Assembly (NCBI GenBank): GCA_021229015.1
Contig: CM037777.1
Coordinates: 28,271,584 to 28,335,583, forward strand
Length of the DNA: 64,000 nt
Direction of reading: 5' to 3'
Source: Solen grandis
Lineage: Eukaryota; Mollusca; Bivalvia; Adapedonta; Solenidae
The notes below the pieces were generated by a model. The model saw only the letters and a program-made list of their open reading frames with translations. It was not told the DNA's origin and did not search any database. This document shows, in pieces, positions 32,794-42,143 of this stretch. The translations under genes were made by a program, and so were the position numbers. Numbering within the stretch: the stretch's first letter is position 1; the number at the start of each line of letters is the position of its first letter.

Positions 32794-32946
32794 CCTCGGT
32801 TCACTGATAGAGATGCTTGCCAGTCCTGCGGAGGCCATCAGCCCTGTGGAGCAAACCAGGCCTGTGGAAGCCATCAGCCCTATGGAGCCCACTAGCCCTG
32901 TTGAGCCCACCAGCCCTGAGGTCCCCTTGAAGAAAGATGAGACCAG
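32794..32946 (+). pseudogene. Pro/Ser/Glu-rich repeat exon A
   Basis: It starts after CATAAACGTACAG and ends at AG|GTATTT. The two bases left from the OTU exon plus the first base here make one codon, and the frame then reads LGSLIEMLASPAEAISPVEQ, SPMEPTSPVEPTSP and EVPLKKDETR. It is 153 nt long (phase 2 to phase 2), so it can be repeated without frame loss. It is the first of four similar modules. The duplication breakpoint at 32,823 lies inside it. Confidence 0.7.
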
Positions 32947-33061
32947 GTATTTAGATTTTGTAACCAACCACTGTTACATATAAAGCAGTCTGTAATTATG
33001 GTATTGTCTTCGAAATAAGCCCTGATATTTGTGTGAAAATTCATTGATTTGTATTATACAG

Positions 33062-33599
33062 TTGCAGTCCTGAGACCAGAAGCACTTTGGAGCCCATCAG
33101 CCCTGTGGAGCCCACCAGCACTATGGAGCCCATCACCCTGTGAAGCCCACCAGCCCTGTGGAGCCCCCCATCTCTCTGCTGCCCACCAGCCCTGTGGAGC
33201 CCCCCATCTCTCTGGAGCCCACCAGCCCTGTGGAGCCCACCAGCCCTGTGGAGCCCCCCACCTCTCTGGAGCCCACCAGCCCTGTGGAACCAACCAGCCC
33301 TGTTAAGCTAATCACCCCTGTGAAGCCCACCAGCCCTGTGGAGCCCCCCACCTCTCTGCTGCCCACCAGCCCTGTGGAGCCCCCCATCTTTCTGGAGCCC
33401 ACCAGCACTGTGGAGCCCACCAGCCCTGTGGAGCCCCCCACCTCTCTGGAGTCCACCAGCCCTGTGGAGCCAACCAGCCCTGTTAAGCTAATCACCCCTG
33501 TGGAGCCAACCAGCCTGTTAAGCTAATCACCCCTGTGGAGCCCACCAGCCCTGTGGAGCCCACCGTCCCTGAGGTCCCCTTGAAGAAAGATGAGACCAG
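33062..33599 (+). pseudogene. Pro/Ser/Glu-rich repeat exon B (expanded, two 1-bp losses)
   Basis: It opens CSPETRSTLEPISPVEPTS and is an expanded array of the unit SPVEPTSP / SPVEPPTSLEPT, ending in the shared LKKDETR-type end and donor GTATGT. The length is 538 nt, two short of the multiple of three that fits the splice phases. Two single-base losses explain this: CACCCTG at about 33,135 (CACCCCTG elsewhere) and CAGCCTG at about 33,510 (CAGCCCTG elsewhere). An acceptor TTGTATTATACAG precedes it. Confidence 0.7.
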
Positions 33600-33714
33600 G
33601 TATGTAGCTTTTGTAACCAACCACTGTTATATATAAAGCAGTCTGTGATTATTGTATTGTCTTCGAATTAAGCCCTGATATTTGTGTAAACATACATTGA
33701 TTTGTATTATACAG

Positions 33715-33894
33715 TTGCAACCCTGAGACCAGCAGCCCTGTGGAGCCCATTAGCCCTTTGGAGCCCACCAGCACTATGGAGCCCATCACCCCTGTGAAGC
33801 CCACCAGCCCTTGGGGCCCACCACCCCCCCCCCCCCCCACCAGCCCTGTGGAGCACACTATCCCTGAGGTCACCTTGAAGAAAGATGAGATCAG
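33715..33894 (+). CDS. Pro/Ser/Glu-rich repeat exon C (open)
   Basis: 180 nt, open throughout in the expected phase: CNPETSSPVEPISPLEPTST, then SPWGPPPPPPPTSPVEHTIP and EVTLKKDEIR. The flanking introns (115 and 117 bp) are near copies of the other introns in the array, so the exon and its intron were duplicated together. It contains a poly-C run encoding Pro. Low-complexity Pro/Glu repeats like this are usually flexible linkers. Confidence 0.65.
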
Positions 33895-34011
33895 GTATGT
33901 AGCTTTTGTAACCAACCACTGAACATATAAAGCAGTCTGTGATTATGGTATTGCCTTCGAATTGAGCCCTGGTATTTGTGTGAACATTCATTTATTTGTA
34001 TTATTACACAG

Positions 34012-34156
34012 TTGCAATCCTGAGCCCACCAGCAGCACTGTGGAACCCGCCAGCACTGTGGAGCCCCCCAACTCTCTGGAGCCCTCCACCCCTGTGGAAC
34101 CCCACCTCTCTGGAGCCCCCCACCCCTGAGGTTGCCTTGATGAGAGATGTAACCAG
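34012..34156 (+). pseudogene. Pro/Ser/Glu-rich repeat exon D
   Basis: It opens like exon C (CNPEPTSSTVEPASTVEPPN) and ends EVALMRDVTR at donor GTACAT. The length of 145 nt is two short of phase, explained by CCCC at about 34,104 where other units have CCCCCC. It is the last module before the C-terminal exons. Confidence 0.65.
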
Positions 34157-34383
34157 GTACATATTTTTTGTAACCAACCACTGTTTAAGTAGACTGTAAT
34201 TACTGGTATTGCCTACTTTTAGCCAAGGTATTTGTGTGAAAATGTCATTGATTTGTATTATTATAAATATCACTGCACTTTGAAACTCGAAACCTTGATC
34301 AATTTGTCTTTAGATCACTTTAAATTGTATCCTTTTCCGAAGTAACCAACTAAAAAATGGTTTGCAGAATGGAATAATTGCAG

Positions 34384-34441
34384 GTATAGCGCAGGAGACT
34401 TTATAATGATTAAGCATGGGCATTCTCTCATTCCTGCAGCT
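34384..34441 (+). CDS. C-terminal exon 1 of DDE-like/OTU gene
   Basis: Acceptor ATAATTGCAG and donor CT|GTAAGT bound a 58 nt exon. With the two bases from exon D it reads RYSAGDFIMIKHGHSLIPAA, a 'GDFV-vKy' type module that I associate with the end of this protein family. It ends in phase 0. The next phase-0 exon is not nearby but at 54,771, beyond the Harbinger insertion. A nearer acceptor at 34,586 opens a different frame and is less convincing. Confidence 0.55.
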
Positions 34442-34822
34442 GTAAGTCAAGTTGTCAAAGTTGATTATTATTACTTGAAGTTTTAACAATTTCTGAATTT
34501 TATTAGTTTATGTTTGTTTTTTCATTGTTTTGAGGGAAAAGTTCTATTCTTGTTTGCATACTGTGGTATAATTTCTTTTCATGTAGCCCAAATTTCGCAG
34601 AAAGCTTCAGAAGTACGAATTCGCATGGTTCTTATTTTTGAGCTTTACTTACCTGACTATTGCAAACTATGGGCAACTTGATCAGTTTTTGCTGTCTTAA
34701 ATTTGCGCATTGATTGGAGTAAAAAAATACACAAAAAATAAACCTGCTTGAAAAAGTATGATACCACAGTATTACAAGATAATGTATCGACGACAACAGT
34801 TTGTAAACTATTGCTAGCATTA

Positions 34823-34940
34823 AAAAGAATACCAGGTTAGTGTTTGATATAGATAAATATTATATTGCGAGGCTTAGAAAATCAGGCCCGAATTCCACCG
34901 ACATATCTTAGCGCTAAGAATTCTTAAATTAAGAAAAAGA
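34823..34940 (+). repeat. Left terminal inverted repeat of Harbinger element
   Basis: The outer 36-37 bp are identical to the right end. Inner part: CGAATTCCACCGACATATC, then the palindrome CTTAGCGCTAAG at 34,907-34,918, then AATTCTTAAATTAAGAAAA. Downstream the motif 'gtattccaccaac/ttcttaaata' recurs about three times to 35,070, a subterminal repeat that could be the transposase binding array. Confidence 0.85.
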
Positions 34941-35144
34941 CTTAATTTAAGTAGGTTTGTATTCCACCAACCTCCTTTTCTTAAATATAATTCTTAAATA
35001 AGAAATCTACTTATTTTAAGATTTTTGTATTCCTCCAACACTTTTTTCTTAAATAGAATTCTTAAATTCTTAAATCTATATAGTTTTCTTAAGGTTACTG
35101 TGTATGTCATCTAAGTGAAATTCTTAAATACTTAAAGAAACAAA

Positions 35145-35549
35145 ATGGCTGCTCGCATCAGACGGCGCCGGCAAAGGCGACAACGGCGACTTACAGTACC
35201 ACGTCCTGTCCTTGACGAGGAATATAACGATGTAGACTATTTCGGTCGTTATCGGTTTCGCCAGCAAACTGTCCGTAATTTAGTTTTAATTGCCGGTGGG
35301 CACTTGACCATGAGACCCAATGGAACCGTCCCCTCTCTGCATTCCTACAAATTTGTGTCACGCTTCGTTATTTGGCTGGGGCAGGTATACAACAGATATG
35401 CGCAGATTGCCATGATATCGCCACATCCACAGTTTGCAGAATCATCTTGCGAGTTATTGACTTTTTAACTGCCCCTTACATAGCGGCCAGATTTATCTCG
35501 CTACCGAGAGATACAAGCCAAATCAAACAAGGATTCTACGCCATTGCCA
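35145..35549 (+). pseudogene. Harbinger transposase exon 1 (frameshifted)
   Basis: The ATG at 35,145 starts an Arg-rich N-terminus (MAARIRRRRQRRQRRLTVPR), then DVDYFGRYRFRQQTVRNLVL, the helix-rich N-terminal region of Harbinger transposases. The frame shifts at about 35,350; the other frame continues YLAGAGIQQICADCHDIATS, TVCRIILRVIDFL and TSQIKQGFYAIA. The donor is A|GTAACT at 35,550, phase 1. Joined to the exon at 45,873 it keeps the frame into the DDE domain. Confidence 0.85.
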
Positions 35550-35965
35550 GTAACTATGACTTTTGTTATGTGTTACTCGTGTTAAAAGATGAAGAAAGTA
35601 AACAATTACATGTTCTTGTATATGAGACAACTTGGGTAATCTAGGCACAGGATGTTTACATCATTGTTAATAGCAACGTCTAAATATAGAATTGCAGTCA
35701 AAGTACTGTGAGTAATGAATATTATTTACATACATGCGAAACGATAATCACACTTGAGTTAAACAAAATTAATCTTAAATCGATGATGATATATATGAGA
35801 AATATGTTGTTTTAATTTTTTTCAAATAATTGAACCTTAAATCCCCCGACAAAAGTATTTTTTAGGAAAATTATAAGGTTGTCAAAAGTGAAAATGTTTT
35901 GCCAATTTTTTTTATTTTTTTATTTTTATTACAGTGGTCACGCGATTTCTCGAGGTCGGACGGGA

Positions 35966-38656
35966 TCTGCAAAAAAACTCGAAGAATCGCCAGTTTCGAG
36001 GAATCATTTATGTGTCAAAATTCAATACATTTACATTTGTTGATACCTTAACGTCGTCTTTTCATTTATTATTTTGTTAAGTTTAACCTTTAATAATACT
36101 TTATAAGCATAATATATGTTTAACAATACAAAAATAACACGATCATAGCTTTCATTGTGAGAATTAAGTCAGAAATAAATTCTTTTTTTACCGATAATAT
36201 GATTGAAACCCTTTGTTTTAGTTTGTTTATATGGTGGCGTTGCGTATTTTTTACGTTCTTGTAAGAAACACTTATACCGTTGTTCTTCAAATTAATGATT
36301 ACAGAGAAAAAGAACAACACTCAAACAATCAAAATCGGCTCCTATAATGACAAATAATTAATCATGCAGACCAATCACAGTTTGTTACATGATCAGTAGG
36401 TGCAAAAATAATTTCTACATAGTCGTGTCGATATAACGGTTCACCGATGTACTCTAAGGATGGTTTGACAATGTGTGAAAACAAAAAGAAAACCATCTCG
36501 ACCAAGGTGATAATTACAGGTGGTCATAGGGCCGGAGTATGGTTGTCAGGGAGATATAGGTAGATTTTGATATCGACTTCGAGGAATCGCATAGAAATAA
36601 TATAGGATATACTATCTAGGGACCAAGGACGGAGCTCAAGGAATCCAAAATCGCATGTTTGAAGAATCGCCCATAAATTTGGACTATGTTCACTAAGTGG
36701 TGAAAATGGCCTAATATTTTCGAGAAAATTAAAATGCATTTCAGAATAGTTTTTCAACCATAAACTTGAATAATGAACATTAAATCATAGATTACATGAA
36801 AAATCAGTATTTTTTTTTCAAAGGTTGATCGGATCGAAATATTAGCTTGAAATCAGCACATGAAGTGTAATTTACACGCGATTTGCTTGAATTTGCACAT
36901 ATACAAGACATTATAGCGATGATTTCAGTTTGGCCGCAGGCCTCGACAGATTCGATATTTAGCGTATGCATAACATAATCATTTATCTTCATATTGTAAA
37001 AATATCTAGTCTGTCGAGGCATGCGGCCAAAGTAAATTTTAATAAATACTTACATAGAGACGCGTAAAAATATGATCACAGCTTTATATATGCACCGTTT
37101 TCGGATTATTCTATTTGCAGTTTAAAAATGGTCGTTTATGCTAATAATCATTTTTTATGAACATATAAATATCATATATATTTTTCGTAATTAATTATGT
37201 ACCCAAATGGACAAAGAATATATCTGAAGATCATTGAAAAGGTTGTTTATCGAAAACAAAACGGTCGAAACTGCAGCGGATATTTTGTACGTTACACCGT
37301 TTCGTTGGCAACATGTAAACATGTATCAACGTACGGATGTCACAGCATCATTTTATTTTGTCGAGATTTTATCCCGTGAGATTTTCATGATGAATATATG
37401 TTCTTGAAATATTCACGTAAGTTTGATTTTTGTATGTTATTTCTTTATCATGCTTGATTAATACGATGGAGTATCAGGTTCAAGCCTTTAAGGTCGTGCA
37501 GCCGACAGTTAAACCTGACAAAAGAATAATAAAAAAAATATTGTATTACTGAAATATGTATTTGAAATTACATTTGTACAAGATACCACAGTTTTGCAAG
37601 TAAATATAACTTTGAAATACACCGGTTTCACGTTGATTCTTTCAGTTAAAGATTTATTTAATTAATATGTAACACTTTTTTCCCTGACGACAGCAGAGCC
37701 CGCGATAGTGGTAATGCAACTGGACTGTCACGCGAGCAGTTCACGTTCAAGCCACATGTCAATCAATTTTTTTATTATTTTTTATTAATATATATATTTA
37801 TTTTTTAACAGACACATTTCCATTTTTTATACCCTCAATTTATACGGGTTTACATTATTTTACAATTATTATTCCCTCTTTATTAATCAACGAATTAATT
37901 TTTTTTATTCAACTCACATACACCCCAGAAAAAAAGAATCATTCCTTTTTTTAATTTATTCATCAGTATTTAATTCTAGTGTGTTTGTGATTGTTTGATG
38001 TCTCACTGATAGTATTTCAGTCTTTTTAGAGACTAGGCCTACTTGAGACAGACACTGTGCTGCAATACTGCAGTATTACACTGTAGGCATGTGGCATGAT
38101 ACCACACAAAGTCACATTCTCTTGACACAGGGCCAACCAGTCAAGGAACTACCCTGAACATGTATATATGTTGAGTGTCAAACAAGGAACGACCAGTACC
38201 ATTAAGATGACTTTATGTCGCAGACAGGGATCAAATCCATGTCTTCAAAAGGTTGACATGTTAATCACTTGGCCACTGGTGACATTTTTTTTTTGGCTGA
38301 AAAGGGACAGATGTAGTGCTGCCTTACTGTGATATCATGCCTAAGACCAATGGTATGATATCATACCCATTGACTTTATACAGAAATTGAAATAATCAGT
38401 TATGGAACTACCCTTACATGCTAAGTACAGGATAGATACAAGAGTACAACTTTATCTACTGCTCTTGTGAATTAAACACCCATCATCCTGCTAACATGGT
38501 GTGTTTTCTACTTTTAACTTATACCTCCAGATTCATTAAAATAAAAAAAAATCAAATAATCATAACATATATGTAAACTAAACTTTATTAGTCATAAACT
38601 TTATTAGTCAATCATTCATACATTTGTAACTATAATATTGTATTTACTTTTTTCAG
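35966..38656. other. Non-coding 5' part of the nested transposon
   Basis: Contains subterminal repeats (about 35,980-36,010 and 36,510-36,711), a region around 36,920-37,020 with 'gccgcaggcctcgacagatt' and its inverted partner 'ctgtcgaggcatgcggcc' (a ~100 bp hairpin), AT-rich DNA, and SINE-like copies at 38,030-38,470. I see no exon before 38,657. Confidence 0.6.
38030..38290 (-). mobile_element. Diverged SINE family A copy
   Basis: Reading the minus strand from 38,290, 'gtcaccagtggccaagtgat' and 'catggatttgatccctgtct' form the tRNA-like head. 'ggttgaccctgtgtcaagag' and 'tggtatcatgccacatgcc' correspond to the body seen at 2,760-2,960. A further partial copy of the body follows at about 38,315-38,470. 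Confidence 0.65.
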
Positions 38657-39368
38657 CATGCCAGGAAGTGCCCTCAAACAGATTAATTGTGTTGTGTGTA
38701 ATAAAAGGACCAAACCTTCAGACAGAAGAAAATAAACAAAGCTGTGCGTAGATATATAACACTTGCAAACAAATGAACATGAAGTCATATGCAACAAATG
38801 CAGTCACAAATATTACAAAAATGAACATGAAAGTAATGAAAAAAAGATTTTTGACACTGATTCTAGAGATCCAGACTTTATCCCAACTGCCATTCATCAA
38901 AGTCTTCATTTATTCACAGTCCACCCTCAGTTTCATTGAACATTCCATCCACCCCTTAAACTCATTCTCGTTGTATTTTGTGCAAACGTCCTGGACCAAA
39001 ATTGATTGTCATTTCAACGGAGGCACGTTTTGATGCATTCATAAAGTCAAATATGATCATTGCACAAGGATCAAGATGCTGTCCAGTCCATTTTGTAGAT
39101 GGAATGCTGAAGTCTTCAGCCTTGGATGGGATGTCAACCCTTGATCAATCTTTTATAAACAGAACAACCATTCTTCATCTGCTTCAGCAACTGCGTGATG
39201 TGTGTAGACGTCAGAAATCAAAAAATGATTTTGATGATATTGAGGACAGTGATTGTTCAAACCTAACTGGACTTTCCCTGGTTCAATTTAATGATCTTTC
39301 CAGCCATGTCAAGGACAAGATTAAAGGTACTCCTTCTAGATCTCCTAGAACAACACTAGGAATTTTTC
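38657..39368 (+). pseudogene. Nested transposase: N-terminal zinc-binding exon (broken)
   Basis: After an acceptor (CTTTTTTCAG) an ATG at 38,658 opens MPGSALKQINCVVCNKRTKP, then stops at TAA 38,733. Another frame continues EVICNKCSHKYYKNEHESNE. The frame at 38,978 gives CKRPGPKLIVISTEARFDAF, SRCCPVHFVDGML, and a linker to PSRSPRTTLGIF. The Cys pairs suggest zinc binding, as expected for the DNA-binding N-terminus of this transposase family. Stops and frameshifts make it non-functional. The 3' boundary is approximate. Confidence 0.65.
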
Positions 39369-39970
39369 GGCGTAGCTGTATAATTTCGATTTCAACTCGC
39401 ATCTTAAACCAATCAAATGTACGCTAACAGCGGTAAATAATTCTAAGCTGAATAAAAGGACCCCTGTTATTGGTTAACGCATCGTTATGGACTATACAAT
39501 TACTGTAAATAAGGGGTGCAGCTTGTATATATCATTCAGCTTGGTGTTATTACATTTCTTTTTGATGTAAACATGAAAGTGATTTCAGTAAGTTAAATAC
39601 AATCCTTTTCCATTAATTGAGGAATGCTACTTTGTGAAAATGATTTAAAACAACAAAAAAGAATCCACCGTGTTATGACATGAAACCCCTTAATTACTAT
39701 GTATATTGAATTCTTCCAGCCTGCCGAGATGCTCTCATTGAAAATTAATTCGCCAAAACCAAAACAACTACATATAACGCTTTTATATCATAATTGTATC
39801 ATATGCAATAATGATAGAACAAATATCAAACAAGCTGTATTTACAGATATAATTTTTTGTATTACCCTATAAATAAGTATATTTCATAGAAAAAATACGT
39901 GAACTATTTCTAGAGCGTACTAAATATTGTTGTGCGTCGGTCTTTCGCGCGTTTTCCTCGGATGTTCTAG
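39369..39970. other. Intron-like AT-rich DNA in nested transposase
   Basis: No coding similarity seen between the N-terminal exon and the catalytic exons. Confidence 0.5.
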
Positions 39971-40084
39971 AAGACTGAAATCTCGTTTTCTTTCATCCTA
40001 CGCCGAATATCTTTTTTAAAGATATTTCTTGTTTTGTTGAAAATGAAATCTGGTATGTCAAACGGATTATTATCCACGGGCTAT

Positions 40085-40608
40085 TGTGACTGTTCGCAAG
40101 GCCATGTTGAGAGGCTTCGTTCCACTTTATCTTGGATTAGATAGTATTACCAGGGAGTCTATAATCCAAAATCACACACGGCCTCTAGCAAACATCTTTT
40201 TGATGTTGGAGATGATACATGATCAGTTTTGATGGTACATATATCTATATTCAGAAAGTATAACTTTAGATTTCAACGCAGATCATATAGCATACACAAG
40301 GACGTCCTCTTGTAAACCAATGGTTGTGGTGACAACAACAGGGTACTTCTTGACAGTTGTTGGTCCATTTTTGGCTGATGGAAAAAACAGTGATGCTATG
40401 ATATTAAATCACATGTTAAAATGTAATACTGAAGATATAAAAACCTTCCTGAAGGAGAACGATGTCCTTGTTCTTGACAGAGGTTTCAGGGATGCGGTGC
40501 ATACTCTTGAAGATATGGGTCTGCATGCAGAACTTCCATCATTCATGACAAAAGGAGCAAAGCAGATGCCAACTGATGATGCAAATACAAGTAGATTAGT
40601 TACAAAGG
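40085..40608 (+). pseudogene. Nested transposase: first half of DDE domain (broken)
   Basis: Frames in order read TVRKAMLRGFVPLYLGLD, FDGTYIYIQK (first catalytic Asp) and QRRSYSIHK, then the open frame from 40,320: VGPFLADGKNSDAMILNHML and VLVLDRGFRDAVHTLEDMGL, containing the second Asp in DRGF. It ends TSRLVTK at the donor GTAAAA (40,609). D-G-T-Y-I-Y and D-R-G-F-R-D are characteristic of a DDE_Tnp_4-like family common in invertebrate genomes. Frameshifts near 40,245 and 40,312 break it. Confidence 0.8.
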
Positions 40609-41414
40609 TAAAACAGCTAGTGTACATAATGCATAAATCTTTGTACAGAATTTTTTCTTCCTAAAAATCAGTTATTTTTTGCTGTAATGGTTCCTCGGTT
40701 TAGTCAGTACTTGACTGGTACCTTGGCATCTATTTAACATTTCATTCAGTTAGATAAAAAAATTACATTTGCTTCTTTACACATCTATAACAATGTGCTT
40801 ATCATCTAATGAAATTCTCCATAAAAAATACTTCCTCAGCAAATTATCTTAAAATTGTTTGAGAAGTGTAAAATTTAAACATTATTATGCAATTAATTTG
40901 TTAACCAGTTAAATTACAATCAAAATAACATTGGGTAAAATTTTAGGGGTTCTAGAGAAGGTCATTCGTGTATACGTACTTGTTTCGGGGGGTACGAAAA
41001 GTATGGGTACGAATCCGATTGATGCGATGCATCAAAATACTTCTTTAAATCAATAAAACTTATTAATCAAAAAGATGTAATATGTTACTTACTATATTAT
41101 ATTGTTAGGATTATAAAAAGGCATTAACTTACATATCGGTGGCTTCAACGATCGTTGAATTTAGAGAAACATCTATTTACGTCGCGTGAGCCATTGCCTA
41201 TGCATGAATTAACGACAATGAACTAAAATACCCGAAAGGATAAAAAAATGTGCTATTCGGGGGGGGGGGGGGGGTGCTTCAGGCCGTGTTTTGATGTCAA
41301 AACAGCATATTACTGGATTTTTTTTAAGGATATTTACTCACACATACACACACGAGAGAGAGAAATAGATCAGAGACAGTATTCTAATTCATATATTACC
41401 TGTTTAATTCACAG

Positions 41415-42143
41415 ATAAGATTGGTAGTGGAAGCTGCAAATCTTCGAATAAAACGGTGGAAGTACTTTGATCACACCTTGCCAACCAACCAGATTCCGTA
41501 TATTGGAGATTATATTCGTATAGTGTGTGCAATTGCAAACAAATATTTCCACCCAATTAGTTCTGCAACCAGTGAAGAATCAGACATCATTCTGGCTACT
41601 CACATGAGGGAATTATCTAACCAAGTCAATGCCTTAAAATCCTATGTTGAAGAAGCCAGATTAGATAGGAGACCCTCCCAATGGCAATCTGTTGGTGAGT
41701 TTGGGCTTGATTCTTTCCCAAAACTGTCGGAAGAACAGCTTCGCTCCATTACTTGTGGAGTATATCAGCTAAAACTGAGCTCTTCTTATATCCAGGAGCA
41801 TATTGATGAAGATTCTGATGTACAGGTACACAAAGAAAATTATAATTTAATTCGTGTGCGTATCCAAAGTCGTCACACTTCAGCAAGATCATACATGCTT
41901 TGGATCCAGTTTAACCAATCTGAGGTTACTGGATGGTATTGCAAATGTCGCTCTGGTGCTCGAGTTGTTGGAGTCTGTTCTCACATTGCAGCCATACTGT
42001 GGTATCTTGGGTTTGCTAGGCATAGCACCAAGGATGAAAAATATGGGATACAGAACTGGACAGAATATTTGTATGATGCAGCTGAAGTAATTGATATGTC
42101 TGATTCTGATGCCCAGAGTGAAGCCAGTACTGTGAAAGAATAA
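41415..42143 (+). CDS. Nested transposase: C-terminal exon with SWIM-like finger
   Basis: After acceptor TTAATTCACAG the frame joins in phase to RLVTK and reads IRLVVEAANLRIKRWKYFDH, which contains the presumed catalytic Glu. A long helical region follows, then GWYCKCRSGARVVGVCSHIA with AILWYLG (about 41,936-42,012), a SWIM-type zinc finger (C-x-C...C-x-H), and an acidic Ser-rich tail ending TAA at 42,143. This exon is fully open over 242 codons. DDE transposases with C-terminal SWIM fingers are known; here the upstream exons are damaged, so only this part could be translated. Confidence 0.8.
   Translation: MRLVVEAANLRIKRWKYFDHTLPTNQIPYIGDYIRIVCAIANKYFHPISSATSEESDIILATHMRELSNQVNALKSYVEEARLDRRPSQWQSVGEFGLDSFPKLSEEQLRSITCGVYQLKLSSSYIQEHIDEDSDVQVHKENYNLIRVRIQSRHTSARSYMLWIQFNQSEVTGWYCKCRSGARVVGVCSHIAAILWYLGFARHSTKDEKYGIQNWTEYLYDAAEVIDMSDSDAQSEASTVKE

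Larger units (their letters stand above)
28944..32823 (+). repeat. Large direct duplication, copy 2
   Basis: 3.9 kb copy of 25,311-28,943. It has only a few point differences per kb (for example 30,394 T vs C, 31,974 C vs G), a private 124 bp internal tandem duplication (29,854-29,977 and 29,978-30,101), and two segments that copy 1 lacks. It continues without a break into the downstream exons, so it is the 3'-complete copy. Confidence 0.95.

Noticed and set aside
33049..33495. Alternative frames of the Pro-rich array (GAPHLSGAHQPCG, GSTGLVGS)
   Set aside because: Only the SPVEPTSP frame agrees with the splice phases of neighbouring exons; repeats keep other frames open by chance.
34587..34700. 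Alternative exon reading PKFRRKLQKYEFAW... after the 34,384 exon
   Set aside because: It has an acceptor and the right phase, but the peptide turns into hydrophobic low-similarity sequence and stops. The 54,771 exon fits the family pattern better. It is kept only as an alternative.
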